This document shows positions 35,187 to 43,911 of a stretch of 64,000 bases of DNA, piece by piece (position 1 is the stretch's first letter; each line of letters opens with the position of its first letter). This stretch comes from Bacillota bacterium (GTDB lineage: Bacteria; Bacillota; Bacilli; Desulfuribacillales; Desulfuribacillaceae). The notes under the pieces were generated by a model that made no database searches, was not told where the DNA came from, and saw only the letters and a program-made list of their open reading frames with translations. The stretch covers positions 1-64,000 of the forward strand of contig JAEWFW010000004.1 in NCBI GenBank assembly GCA_023388635.1, given 5' to 3'. The position numbers and the translations under genes are program-made.

Positions 35187-36059
35187 TTATCGTTGGTCAC
35201 CGACGAAAAACAGTGCAACTGTTCCGGGACCTGAATGGGCGCCGATCACAGGACCGATATCGCTGATAATTACGTCTTTGACGATAAATTGCTCATTGAT
35301 CAAATCTTTGACCATCTGCGCGTCATGGAAGCAGTCCCCATGACCGATGAAGATTGTCTGTTCTTCCGGATGTGTAATCGTTTTCTCCATATGTTCGACC
35401 AAGCATTTCAAAGATTTCTTCCGACCGTGTACTTTAGAAACAGGTATTAAATGTCCATGATTATCGACATGCAGTACAGGCTTAATCGACAATGCTGAAC
35501 CCAATACGGCACTGGCTGCGGAGATGCGCCCGCCGCGTTTGAGATGGTTCAGATCGTCGACGGTGAACCAATGGCAGATTTTCAGCCGTGTATCGAGCGC
35601 CCATTCTTTGAGTTCGGACAGAGAGCAGCCTTCTGTTTTTTTCCGCGCCGCCAAATAGACAAACAGACCTTCTCCCAGCGACGCACCCAGAGAATCGATG
35701 CAACAAATGGTGCTTCCCGGATATGTCTCCATTAACTCATTGGCGGCGATTAATGATGTCTGGAATGTGCCGCTTAAACCGGATGAGAAACCGAGATATA
35801 GAATATCTTTTCCCGATTGGACGATTGGTTCGAAATAGTGCATAAAGGTGGCATAGTTAATTTGTGTCGTTTTGGCGGTATTGCCTGTACGCAATTGCTG
35901 GTAAAAATCATGGTAGCTGAGATTTCTAGCATCGGAGTGATGGGTGTAATTTTGTTCCCCTACAGTCAATTCCATAGGTAATGCAAGGATATCGCAAGTT
36001 TCCAAAATATTTACGGGCAGATCCGATGTCACATCAGTCACAATAACATAATCGCGCAT
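35187..36059 (-). CDS. DegV family fatty-acid-binding protein (FakB-like)
   Basis: 290 residues. The family motifs VTDVTSDLP at the N-terminus, YLGFSSGLSGTFQTS in the middle and DDLNHLKRGGRIS later are present. DegV/FakB proteins bind a fatty acid and present it to the kinase FakA for phosphorylation, allowing reuse of free fatty acids; no fakA is in this window. GAGGAGA precedes the ATG. It lies 46 bases downstream of the patatin-like gene on the same strand, a pairing that would couple fatty acid release with capture. Confidence 0.9.
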   Translation of the reverse strand: MRDYVIVTDVTSDLPVNILETCDILALPMELTVGEQNYTHHSDARNLSYHDFYQQLRTGNTAKTTQINYATFMHYFEPIVQSGKDILYLGFSSGLSGTFQTSLIAANELMETYPGSTICCIDSLGASLGEGLFVYLAARKKTEGCSLSELKEWALDTRLKICHWFTVDDLNHLKRGGRISAASAVLGSALSIKPVLHVDNHGHLIPVSKVHGRKKSLKCLVEHMEKTITHPEEQTIFIGHGDCFHDAQMVKDLINEQFIVKDVIISDIGPVIGAHSGPGTVALFFVGDQR

Positions 36060-36105
36060 AATTTCTTCTCTCCTCGTTTTGTTTTTTTACTTTCAGCAAT
36101 GGCTT

Positions 36106-36888
36106 CTAAGTGAACGGGTGATTTTTAAGTAATTTTTGTGCGTCATGATACCCCAGTTGTAAATCATGCTGGATACTTTTCTGGTCGAAATTGAACGTAT
36201 GTCCCAAATTTTCTGAGGGGATCAGATATGTCACTTGCATATTAGGGTTTCTCGGCTTGCGTGTGATACCGATACCCATCGTCCTAATGGCGATGATGTG
36301 ATCGTATCCTTTGCGATTGAGCAAATTGATCGGACAATTGTCATAAAATCCACCGTCGATATAGTATTTTCCGTCAATCGGTTCTAATTTGAAGACGGGA
36401 AGATTAGCACTTGCCATCAAGAAGTCTAGCATCTGCCCTTTAGGTATATCTTCCTTATACAGTTCTAACGGCTTTAGTTCAGAAAGGGATACCGTTACGA
36501 TCCCGAAATCAATCGGGGAATTTCTCAGTTTTTCTTCATCAATAATCCCATGCAGCATCCGGCGCATGTTCTTCGTATCCAGTCCTTTGTTGCCGATGAT
36601 GTCTTTCAATTTTGCCGAAAAATACCGTAAGGAATCTTTATCGATTTTTTTATTCAGCAGCTTCTGTACTTGCGGTTGATCAAGATCGAATAGAGACGCG
36701 TTGTTGACGGAATTCCACCATTGGAAACCGGCTTCGAAATCTCCTTGTGCAATGACGGCACCGTTCAATGCGCCGATGGATGTACCAGTGATGCCGCCGA
36801 TTTCGTAACCGGCTTCTAAAAAGGCTTGAATTGCACCCATGTGAAAAGCCCCTTTTGCACCACCGCCTTCTAGCGAAAGACCGAGCAT
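36106..36888 (-). CDS. Patatin-like phospholipase
   Basis: 260 residues. GGGAKGAFHMGAIQA provides the oxyanion hole, GITGTSIGALNGA the GxSxG nucleophile and YIDGGFYDN the Asp of the Ser-Asp dyad. Such bacterial patatins hydrolyse acyl esters of phospholipids or neutral lipids. I choose ATG 36888 because homologs begin just before the glycine-rich loop; the frame is open much further (to 37182) but crosses the promoter and repeat region. It is transcribed from the promoter at 36989-37017 and is followed by the DegV gene. Confidence 0.88.
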   Translation of the reverse strand: MLGLSLEGGGAKGAFHMGAIQAFLEAGYEIGGITGTSIGALNGAVIAQGDFEAGFQWWNSVNNASLFDLDQPQVQKLLNKKIDKDSLRYFSAKLKDIIGNKGLDTKNMRRMLHGIIDEEKLRNSPIDFGIVTVSLSELKPLELYKEDIPKGQMLDFLMASANLPVFKLEPIDGKYYIDGGFYDNCPINLLNRKGYDHIIAIRTMGIGITRKPRNPNMQVTYLIPSENLGHTFNFDQKSIQHDLQLGYHDAQKLLKNHPFT

Positions 36889-36920
36889 ACATGTCACATC
36901 CCTTTTGCGTATTTGATAAG

Positions 36921-36971
36921 TCATTCGGTGTATTAACTGTGCAAGAATCATTCTGTATATTAACCGTGCAA
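36921..36971. repeat. Pair of 24-bp imperfect direct repeats in the patatin leader
   Basis: TCATTCGGTGTATTAACTGT followed by GCAA (36921-36944) recurs at 36948-36971 with three mismatches, a period of 27 bases. Both copies lie between the predicted transcription start and the start codon of the patatin gene, so they are candidate regulator sites. Confidence 0.6.
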
Positions 36972-36988
36972 ATGATTGTGATGAGGTT

Positions 36989-37017
36989 AGTATAGTTTGG
37001 ATCCCAATGTTTGTCAA
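36989..37017 (-). promoter_or_regulatory. SigA-type promoter of the patatin-DegV unit
   Basis: On the minus strand TTGACA (37017-37012) and TATACT (36994-36989) are 17 bases apart. Confidence 0.75.
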
Positions 37018-37165
37018 TTGATACCGCCAATAACATGAATACGGCAAAATACTGTTAAGAGATTGACATGAAAAATGATGTTCGTTACTATTAAGTATGC
37101 GAAGCAAATCGGAATTTAGAACAAGCATTGCGTATGCTGAAATTGAGCGAGTCGGTCCGGAATTA

Positions 37166-37199
37166 TGTGACATAAGCGTCACACCTGTGGAGCTATAAT
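37166..37199 (+). promoter_or_regulatory. Palindromic operator and -10 box before the cation efflux gene
   Basis: TGTGAC-ATAAGC-GTCACA (37166-37183) is a perfect 18-bp palindrome. It covers the expected -35 region of a TATAAT box at 37194-37199. This arrangement suggests repression, or activation at a promoter lacking a -35. The binding protein is unknown. Confidence 0.5.
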
Positions 37200-37275
37200 T
37201 ATATTTATGGTTTCGCGGGTGTTTTTCTTGAATATATTAGATACTAGTGATTAGAAAAAAGGCAGGTGTATACCA

Positions 37276-38148
37276 TTGTTTGAAGATAAATTTGTAGAGA
37301 TTAAGCGAATTTTATGGTTGCTTTTGTTCGCGAACCTGGCGGTGGCAGCCGCCAAAATTATTATGGGTACGATTATCAACAGTTCTAGTGTGACAGCGGA
37401 CGGTTTCCATTCGCTATCGGACGGTTCATCCAATATTATCGGTTTGATCGGTGTCTGCATTGCCGCGAAACCGGTCGACGAAGACCATCCTTACGGACAC
37501 CGTAAATATGAGACATTGACAGGTTTGTTTATCGTCGCGATGCTGACATATTTGGGGTTGAAAATTATTTTCGAAGCGATTGGCAAATTCTCCAATCCAG
37601 TGCCGATGGAGATATCGCTCTGGAGTTTCGCTGTCATCCTTGTGACGCTAGTCGTCAATATCGTCGTCGCAAAGTATGAACACCGCAAAGGGTTGGAATT
37701 AAACAGCACGATTTTAATTTCCGATTCGAAACACACACAAAGCGATGTCTACATTACTTTAGGCGTTATTGTCACATTGGTCGCGGTGAAATTAGGCGCA
37801 CCTCCGGTCGTCGATGCGTTGGCGTCTTTAGTCGTCGCCGGATTTATCCTGCATGCCGCATATGAAATATTTATTTCCGCCAGCGGTGTGCTTGTAGATA
37901 GCTCTGTCGTCGATGAAGAAGAAATCCGTCAGCTAGTTATGAGCAATCAGCATGTCAAAGGTGTACATAAAATCCGCAGCCGCGGAACACTCGACGACAT
38001 GTATATCGATATGCATATTTTGGCTGATCCGATGCTCAGCCTCGAGATATCACATCAATTGGCACATGACATTGAAGATGCAATTCGAGAGAAGTATGAA
38101 AACAACGCGGAAGTCATTATCCACGTCGAACCCTATGAAGAACGCTGA
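37276..38148 (+). CDS. Cation diffusion facilitator (CDF) efflux transporter
   Basis: 290 residues with six predicted membrane helices in the first 200 residues and a cytoplasmic C-terminal dimerisation domain (about 205-290). The paired metal sites appear as the HxxxD pattern in TADGFHSLSDGSSN and in ISDSKHTQSDVY. CDF proteins export Zn, Fe, Mn or Cd in exchange for protons; the metal cannot be told from these motifs alone. TTG 37276 is preceded by AGGTG at 7 bases. A palindromic operator stands in its promoter. Confidence 0.92.
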   Translation: MFEDKFVEIKRILWLLLFANLAVAAAKIIMGTIINSSSVTADGFHSLSDGSSNIIGLIGVCIAAKPVDEDHPYGHRKYETLTGLFIVAMLTYLGLKIIFEAIGKFSNPVPMEISLWSFAVILVTLVVNIVVAKYEHRKGLELNSTILISDSKHTQSDVYITLGVIVTLVAVKLGAPPVVDALASLVVAGFILHAAYEIFISASGVLVDSSVVDEEEIRQLVMSNQHVKGVHKIRSRGTLDDMYIDMHILADPMLSLEISHQLAHDIEDAIREKYENNAEVIIHVEPYEER

Positions 38149-38283
38149 GTGTAGTTTATATCTGATGAGAAGTAATCATAGTTTATCAGGAATTATTTTA
38201 GAACAGTTATATATTTAATTTTGTTTGCAAGAGAAAAAGGAATTACAAGAAATGTGGCGAATAGAAATTAATACGAAATATGA

Positions 38284-38381
38284 AATAAGGAGCTATGATG
38301 TCTAGTCTGTACTTGGTCACTTGGGCTGGATTGAGCGAGTAGTGAAACCGGCTTACATGATTTTGCATGGAGCCGTTTTTT
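38284..38381 (+). promoter_or_regulatory. Cyclic-di-GMP-II riboswitch with terminator, upstream of the type IV pilus operon
   Basis: The segment 38291-38355 matches the class II c-di-GMP aptamer as I remember it from Clostridium: ATGATG near the 5' side, then TTGGTCACTTG, a short hairpin, and GAGTAGTGAAACCGGC. TAAG (38286-38289) can pair with CTTA (38352-38355) as the closing stem. The expression platform is a terminator: CGGC (38349-38352) and CATG (38356-38359) pair with CATG (38366-38369) and GCCG (38372-38375), then six T (38376-38381). Closing stem and terminator share bases, so ligand binding should prevent termination (an ON switch). It ends 43 bases before pilD. No clear promoter was found in 38149-38283, which otherwise shows nothing. 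Confidence 0.85.
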
Positions 38382-38424
38382 GTTGTCTGAATACAAAATT
38401 TCCGCATTGGTGAGGATTGTTATT

Positions 38425-39177
38425 ATGCACGTTCTAGTCTATCTCTATGTTTTTATCGTAGGAACGATCATCGGTAGTTTTCTAAATGTAGTTATATGTA
38501 GGGTACCCGAGGGACAGTCTATAGTTTACCCAGGCAGCCATTGCCCCCGATGTCAAAATAAATTGGTATGGAAACAGCTCATTCCGCTCGTCAGCTTTAT
38601 TGTGCAAAGAGCGAAGTGCGCTTATTGTGGAACGAAGATACCTGCTACATATCCGTTAGTTGAACTGTTCACCGGAATCGTATTTGCACTAATTTATCAT
38701 GTAACCGGCTTTACTTGGTTAACTCTAGTCTATTGGATTTTGGCGGCTTGCTTTATTGCTGTTATCGTCATCGATTGGAAGCATACGATTATCCCCGATG
38801 GGATTAACCTAACAATATTTGCTGTCGGTATCGTCGCGAGTTTGACAGGCATTACACTGCCGATTTCGGAAGCACTTATCGGCGGATTGACCGGTGGCGG
38901 CATTTTACTGCTACTAGCGGTTGCTTCGCGGGGCGGTATGGGTGGCGGAGACATAAAGTTTTTGGCGGCTGTAGGGTTGTTTGCCGGCTGGAAGCTCGTT
39001 TTATTGACGCTTTTTTTAGCTTCGATTACGGCGACAATTTATGGGCTGGTCCGCATTCTGCGTTTGGGGTATGCACGAGGAAGGCAAATTCCTTTAGGTC
39101 CATTTCTGGCGGCATCAGCAATGGCAGCTTTGTTATACGGCAACCAACTGATAGATTACTATTTATCGCTTTTTTGA
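38425..39177 (+). CDS. pilD: Type IV prepilin peptidase / N-methyltransferase
   Basis: 250 residues, A24A aspartic peptidase. It starts with the GSFLNVVICRVPEG motif, followed by the zinc-binding CPRC...CAYC pairs. The two catalytic aspartates are in VIVIDWKHTIIPD and GMGGGDIKF. About seven membrane helices. It removes the leader of prepilins at the Gly-Phe junction and methylates the new N-terminus. ATG 38425 has GTGAGG at 9 bases; the earlier in-frame ATG at 38380 overlaps the riboswitch terminator. First gene of the pilus operon. Confidence 0.96.
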   Translation: MHVLVYLYVFIVGTIIGSFLNVVICRVPEGQSIVYPGSHCPRCQNKLVWKQLIPLVSFIVQRAKCAYCGTKIPATYPLVELFTGIVFALIYHVTGFTWLTLVYWILAACFIAVIVIDWKHTIIPDGINLTIFAVGIVASLTGITLPISEALIGGLTGGGILLLLAVASRGGMGGGDIKFLAAVGLFAGWKLVLLTLFLASITATIYGLVRILRLGYARGRQIPLGPFLAASAMAALLYGNQLIDYYLSLF

Positions 39178-39211
39178 CGATGACGACATACAAACATGGG
39201 GGTAGATCATA

Positions 39212-40894
39212 ATGCAGAGAAATATACGGTTAGGCGATATATTAGTAGATTCCGGTTTAATCACACAGCAAGATTTACAACATGTACTAGAATTGCAAAA
39301 ACAGCAAGGGAAAAAAATTGGCGAATTGCTCGTCGAGCAAAATATTATTACGGAACATCAAATTATCGAAGTGTTGGAATTTCAACTGGGAATCCCGCAT
39401 ATCAATCTACAAAATTATTACATCAATCCCGAAGCACCGAAAAAGATCAGTGAAAATCTCGCACGTAAGCACATGATGATTCCCGTTGACCTTGCACCGG
39501 GCAAAATCACGGTCGCGATGGCGGACCCGTTGAATCTCGTAGCCATTGATGATGTAAGGTTAGCGACAGGGCGTGAGGTATTTGCCGCCATTTCCACTAA
39601 AAACGGCATCGTGACGGCGATTAACAAATATTACGACAACAAAGAATTGGCAGAGCAAGCGATTGAGGAATTTATCGTTCAGCAGGAGCATACCCAAGTC
39701 GATGAATTTGACAGCAGAATGCAAGACGAGATTGACAACGCACCGGTCGTCAAATTGGTCAACACGATTATCAGTCAAGCCGTCAAAATGAAAGCCAGCG
39801 ACATTCACATAGAACCGTTTGAGAAAAACGTGCGCATCCGCTACCGGATTGACGGCGACTTACAAGAAATCATGACACCGGCACGCAATACACATTCGGC
39901 AATCGTCACGCGGATTAAAATTATCAGCAAGTTGGATATATCGGAGAAACGCTTACCGCAAGACGGTAGAGTAGAGATTGTCTTAGAAAACAGACCGATC
40001 GACATGCGGATTTCGATTTTGCCGACCGTTTATGGCGAGAAGGTCGTCATTCGTCTGTTAGATCGTAAAAATGTCGTCATCAAGAAAGAGCAGTTAGGGT
40101 TTACAGAGAAAAATCTGTTGCTGTTTGACAAGATCATCAAAAATCCCGAAGGAATTATTCTCGTCACAGGACCGACCGGCAGCGGCAAGACGACGACTCT
40201 ATATACGATTTTGACAGAACTAAATCAAATACAGAAAAATATCATCACCGTGGAAGACCCGGTGGAATATCGATTGGAAGGCATCAATCAGGTGCAAGTC
40301 AATCTAAAAGCGGGCATGACATTTGCTACAGGCTTGCGCTCGATTCTGCGCCAAGACCCTGACATTGTCATGGTCGGGGAGATTCGCGATGAAGAGACGG
40401 CGGAAATTGCCATCAGAGCGGCGATTACCGGACACCTTGTTCTGAGTACGTTGCATACGAATGACACTGTCAGCTCCATAGCACGCTTAATTAACATGGG
40501 AGTAGAACCCCATCTCGTCTCTTCGGCGGTTACCGGCATTATCGCCCAGCGGCTTGTAAAAAAAATCTGTGTCAATTGCAAATATGAGTACGAGGCTTCA
40601 CCACAGGAAATGGCACTTTTGGGTACCGATCAACCTGTGAAGTTGTATAGAGGAAAAGGATGTAACGTATGCGGCAACACAGGATATTCCGGCAGAACTG
40701 CCATCCATGAGGTAATGGCGATGAACAGAGAAGTGCGTACGCTGATCAGTCAGCAAGCGGACCCGGATCGCATTAAAGATCAGGCACTCGAACAGGGAAT
40801 GATGACATTGTATCAATCAGGTAAGGTTTTGGTGCTCAGCGGTGTTACGACTGCTGATGAACTTCTGCGGGTGGCTTACAGTATCGATATTTAA
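39212..40894 (+). CDS. pilB: Type IV pilus assembly ATPase PilB with MshEN domain
   Basis: 560 residues. The N-terminal MshEN region holds two 24-residue motifs, residues 6-29 (RLGDILVDSGLITQQDLQHV...) and 35-58 (KIGELLVEQNIITEHQ...), separated by five residues, the known c-di-GMP-binding layout. Walker A is GPTGSGKTT at 320-328; Walker B-type is DPDIVMVGEIRDEETAE; HLVLSTLHTND is the His box. A CxxC pair set (CVNCKYEY, CNVCGNTGYSGR) binds zinc. PilB powers pilus extension in the cytoplasm. GGGGGT site before ATG 39212. Confidence 0.97.
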   Translation: MQRNIRLGDILVDSGLITQQDLQHVLELQKQQGKKIGELLVEQNIITEHQIIEVLEFQLGIPHINLQNYYINPEAPKKISENLARKHMMIPVDLAPGKITVAMADPLNLVAIDDVRLATGREVFAAISTKNGIVTAINKYYDNKELAEQAIEEFIVQQEHTQVDEFDSRMQDEIDNAPVVKLVNTIISQAVKMKASDIHIEPFEKNVRIRYRIDGDLQEIMTPARNTHSAIVTRIKIISKLDISEKRLPQDGRVEIVLENRPIDMRISILPTVYGEKVVIRLLDRKNVVIKKEQLGFTEKNLLLFDKIIKNPEGIILVTGPTGSGKTTTLYTILTELNQIQKNIITVEDPVEYRLEGINQVQVNLKAGMTFATGLRSILRQDPDIVMVGEIRDEETAEIAIRAAITGHLVLSTLHTNDTVSSIARLINMGVEPHLVSSAVTGIIAQRLVKKICVNCKYEYEASPQEMALLGTDQPVKLYRGKGCNVCGNTGYSGRTAIHEVMAMNREVRTLISQQADPDRIKDQALEQGMMTLYQSGKVLVLSGVTTADELLRVAYSIDI

Positions 40895-40923
40895 CCTGAC
40901 TAACTTCAAGAGAGGTGATCGAA

Positions 40924-41994
40924 TTGGATATTCTTGACTTACTGACACGTACCATTGAAGCAAAAGCATCCGATTTACATATAACGGTGGGAACGCCTCC
41001 GGTCATGCGGATCAATGGGAAATTGGTTGAAATGGATTGCCCTAAACTAATGCCCAATGACACTGACGACATCGTAAAGCAAATGATGACACCGGAACAA
41101 CTGGGGAAGTTTAAGGAAAAGGGCGAGCTAGACTTTTCCTATTCCAATCCGGGATTGGGGCGATTCAGGGTCAATGCCTATCGCCAACGAGGCAGCGCCA
41201 GTCTGGCATTGCGTGTCGTGACTTTGAAAATTCCGACGATTGAAGAGTTGAACCTACCGCCGGTCATTACGGAACTTTCCAAAAAGCAACGCGGTTTGAT
41301 CTTGGTCACGGGACCGACAGGCAGCGGTAAATCTACGACATTGGCAGCGATGATCAATTACATGAACACCTATCGTTCCGAGCATATTTTGACGCTGGAA
41401 GATCCGATTGAATACTTGCACAAACATAATAAAAGTATCGTCAACCAACGGGAAGTCGGCAATGATACCCAGAGCTTTGCCTACGCATTGCGGTCGGCAC
41501 TCCGCCAAGATCCCGATGTCATTCTTGTGGGCGAGATGCGCGATTTGGAGACGATCTCCATTGCGATTACGGCAGCAGAAACAGGTCACCTCGTCTTATC
41601 GACATTACATACAATCGGCGCCGCCAAGACAATTGACAGAATTATCGACGTTTTCCCACCACACCAGCAACAACAGGTGAAGGTGCAACTGTCATCGGTT
41701 TTAGAAGGTGTAATCTCCCAACAATTGTTGCCGCGAGCAGACGGTAACGGTCGTGTCGCCGCCCATGAAATTATGGTGACAACACCGGCGATTCGCAATT
41801 TGATTCGTGAAGGGAAAACCCATCAGATGCAAACGGTCATCCAGACGGGAAGCAAGCAGGGGATGCAGAGCATGGACGCATCATTGATGAATCTATATCA
41901 GAGCCGAATCATCACCCGCGAAGTGCTGGAGAAGTATGCTGTCGATTTCGATATGGTCAGCCGCCAACTAGGCATACCGGGCAGATTGACCTAG
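40924..41994 (+). CDS. pilT: Type IV pilus retraction ATPase PilT
   Basis: 356 residues. KASDLHITVGTPPVMRINGKL is the N-terminal PilT signature, GPTGSGKSTTLAA the Walker A, DPDVILVGEMRDLETI the Walker B region, and AIRNLIREGKTHQM the AIRNLIRE motif that sets retraction motors apart from PilB. It depolymerises pili to give twitching motility or DNA uptake. TTG 40924 follows AGAGAGGTG at 6 bases; GTG 40915 lies inside that site. Between PilB and PilC. The 125 bases after it (41995-42119) show no gene. Confidence 0.96.
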   Translation: MDILDLLTRTIEAKASDLHITVGTPPVMRINGKLVEMDCPKLMPNDTDDIVKQMMTPEQLGKFKEKGELDFSYSNPGLGRFRVNAYRQRGSASLALRVVTLKIPTIEELNLPPVITELSKKQRGLILVTGPTGSGKSTTLAAMINYMNTYRSEHILTLEDPIEYLHKHNKSIVNQREVGNDTQSFAYALRSALRQDPDVILVGEMRDLETISIAITAAETGHLVLSTLHTIGAAKTIDRIIDVFPPHQQQQVKVQLSSVLEGVISQQLLPRADGNGRVAAHEIMVTTPAIRNLIREGKTHQMQTVIQTGSKQGMQSMDASLMNLYQSRIITREVLEKYAVDFDMVSRQLGIPGRLT

Positions 41995-42119
41995 CTTTCA
42001 GAATTTTTTCAGATGAAAGTACTAGTGGATTTTTCGATTCTGCTTATATTTTTTCAGAGAAATCCGATATATAAGGTATACAACGAGATTGATTATGGGG
42101 CAAAAGTAGGTGATGATAC

Positions 42120-43337
42120 TTGGCGATTGAATATACTTATAAAGCAGTTAGTGGCACGGGACAAATTGAGGAGGGAACCTATACTTCTACTTCCAAAGAA
42201 GATGTCGTTCGTATGCTTCGGGAGAAAAACCTCCGACCGATGAAAATTGCAGAGCAGAAAACCTTGGGCAAAGAAGTAAGTGAAATGACAATTTTTAAGC
42301 CAAGGGTCAAACTCAAAGATTTGACTATTTTCTGCAAACAGTTTCAAACGATGCTCAATGCGGGCATGGCATTGACGAATTGTCTGGAAGTGCTGATGGA
42401 TCAGACAGACAACAAGACATTAAAAGAAGTCGTCAGCGATTTGTACAGTCAGGTACAAAAGGGCAGTATGCTGTCGGAAGCGATGAAGAAACACAAGAAA
42501 ATCTTTCCGCCGCTACTGATCAATATGGTCGAAGCCGGTGAAATGACCGGAACCTTGGATGATGTACTGACTAGAATGGCTGAACACTTTGAGAAGGAAA
42601 ATAAAATCCAGTCGAAAATCAAGGGCGCGATGACCTATCCAATTATCCTGAGTGTCTTGTCTATTTTGATCGTGACGTTCTTGCTGGTGTTTATCATGCC
42701 GACATTTGTCGGGATGTTCACATCATCAGGTGTCGAGCTGCCGGGACCTACGAGATTGTTGATGAATATGAGCGACGCACTGCAAAGCTATTGGTACCTG
42801 TTTTTGCTGGTGATCGGTGGAATTGTTTTCGGCATCAAGAGTTTCGCCGGAACTGAGGAAGGCAAACGAGCCTTGGATCAATTGAAGTTCAAAATCCCAA
42901 TTGTCAAAGGCGCCATCGCCAAAATTGTCACAGCGAGATTCACCAGAACACTCTCGACACTCCTTGCGAGCGGTATATCGATTATCCCCGCATTAGAGGC
43001 ATCTGCCAATGTGACGAACAATAAGGTCGTCATCGACGGCATGAATAGCGTTGTCGAAGATATCAGAAAAGGAATCGCCCTTGCGCCATTATTCAATAGA
43101 ATGGGCGTCTTTCCACCGATGATGGTATCGATGGTCAGCATCGGCGAAGAGTCCGGTTCCCTAGACTCAATGCTCGCCAAAACAGCCGACTTTTACGACC
43201 AGGAGCTGGAGCAAGCAATCCAGCAACTCACATCGATGATCGAACCACTATTGCTTGTCGTTATGGCATTTGTTGTAGGATTTATCGTCATTGCGATGAT
43301 GTTGCCGATCTTTGATATGGTGAAGACAGTGGCGTAA
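42120..43337 (+). CDS. pilC: Type IV pilus inner membrane platform protein PilC
   Basis: 405 residues starting at TTG 42120 with AGTAGGTG at 7 bases. The two GspF repeats are visible: the first with FCKQFQTMLNAGMALTNCLEVL and the second with RFTRTLSTLLASGISIIPALEA. Three membrane helices lie near residues 170-195, 220-240 and 375-400. PilC couples the PilB/PilT motors to pilin assembly in the membrane. Fourth gene of the operon. Confidence 0.96.
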   Translation: MAIEYTYKAVSGTGQIEEGTYTSTSKEDVVRMLREKNLRPMKIAEQKTLGKEVSEMTIFKPRVKLKDLTIFCKQFQTMLNAGMALTNCLEVLMDQTDNKTLKEVVSDLYSQVQKGSMLSEAMKKHKKIFPPLLINMVEAGEMTGTLDDVLTRMAEHFEKENKIQSKIKGAMTYPIILSVLSILIVTFLLVFIMPTFVGMFTSSGVELPGPTRLLMNMSDALQSYWYLFLLVIGGIVFGIKSFAGTEEGKRALDQLKFKIPIVKGAIAKIVTARFTRTLSTLLASGISIIPALEASANVTNNKVVIDGMNSVVEDIRKGIALAPLFNRMGVFPPMMVSMVSIGEESGSLDSMLAKTADFYDQELEQAIQQLTSMIEPLLLVVMAFVVGFIVIAMMLPIFDMVKTVA

Positions 43338-43427
43338 TTCAAAAAATGTTTGCTTATAACCTGATGCTCAAAGTAGCACAGTTTATATAAAAAATTAAAA
43401 ACATACATGAATGAGGGAGGAAATAAC

Positions 43428-43811
43428 ATGTTTCAGAATTTGAAAAAGAGGTTGAAAAACAGAAAAGGATTTACGTTAGTTGAGTTGATTGTTGTAATTG
43501 CAATTATTGGAATTTTGGCTGGGATCGCTGTACCAAGATTTGCGGGATTTGGTGATTCAGCAAGGGCTCAAGCTGCTACAGCAGAACATAAAATTCTTAT
43601 AAGTGCTATTTTAATGTGGCAATCTGCAGAGGGATTTGACAAAGTTCCTAAACAAGACGATTTAGAACAGTATATTGATGGTGGCTGGGAAGGGCTATCA
43701 GAGACTCACACAATAACTGGGGAAACAATAACTGAGTTTAAGTTGACTACTAAAGTTCCTGGCAGTGACGATTTGATTTATCCTACTCCTGAACCTGCTT
43801 CTGGTGACTAA
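43428..43811 (+). CDS. pilA: Major type IV pilin
   Basis: 127 residues. The 14-residue basic leader MFQNLKKRLKNRKG is followed by FTLVELIVVIAIIGILAGIAVPRF, with cleavage predicted after the Gly and Glu at position +5 of the mature protein. A small globular domain rich in Thr/Glu/Asp follows and there is no cysteine pair. AGGGAGG precedes ATG 43428. A very strong hairpin lies immediately downstream, separating it from the minor pilins, consistent with this being the abundant subunit. Base composition is more AT-rich than the motor genes. Confidence 0.93.
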   Translation: MFQNLKKRLKNRKGFTLVELIVVIAIIGILAGIAVPRFAGFGDSARAQAATAEHKILISAILMWQSAEGFDKVPKQDDLEQYIDGGWEGLSETHTITGETITEFKLTTKVPGSDDLIYPTPEPASGD

Positions 43812-43834
43812 GAATTTTAAAATATTTATTAAAT

Positions 43835-43867
43835 CAATAAAGAGGGAATTTAGTTCCCTCTTTATTG
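43835..43867 (+). terminator. Hairpin after the major pilin gene (attenuator or mRNA stabiliser)
   Basis: CAATAAAGAGGGAA (43835-43848) pairs perfectly with TTCCCTCTTTATTG (43854-43867) around a 5-base loop. There is no long T run after it, so it may be a partial terminator or a 3' stability element. Confidence 0.7.
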
Positions 43868-43911
43868 AAATACACATCTAGCTTTTTCAAATTAAGGAAG
43901 GGTGATTTTCG

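Noticed and set aside
36889..37182. N-terminal extension of the patatin gene
   Set aside because: The frame is open but crosses the consensus promoter and direct repeats; homologs start at the glycine-rich loop.
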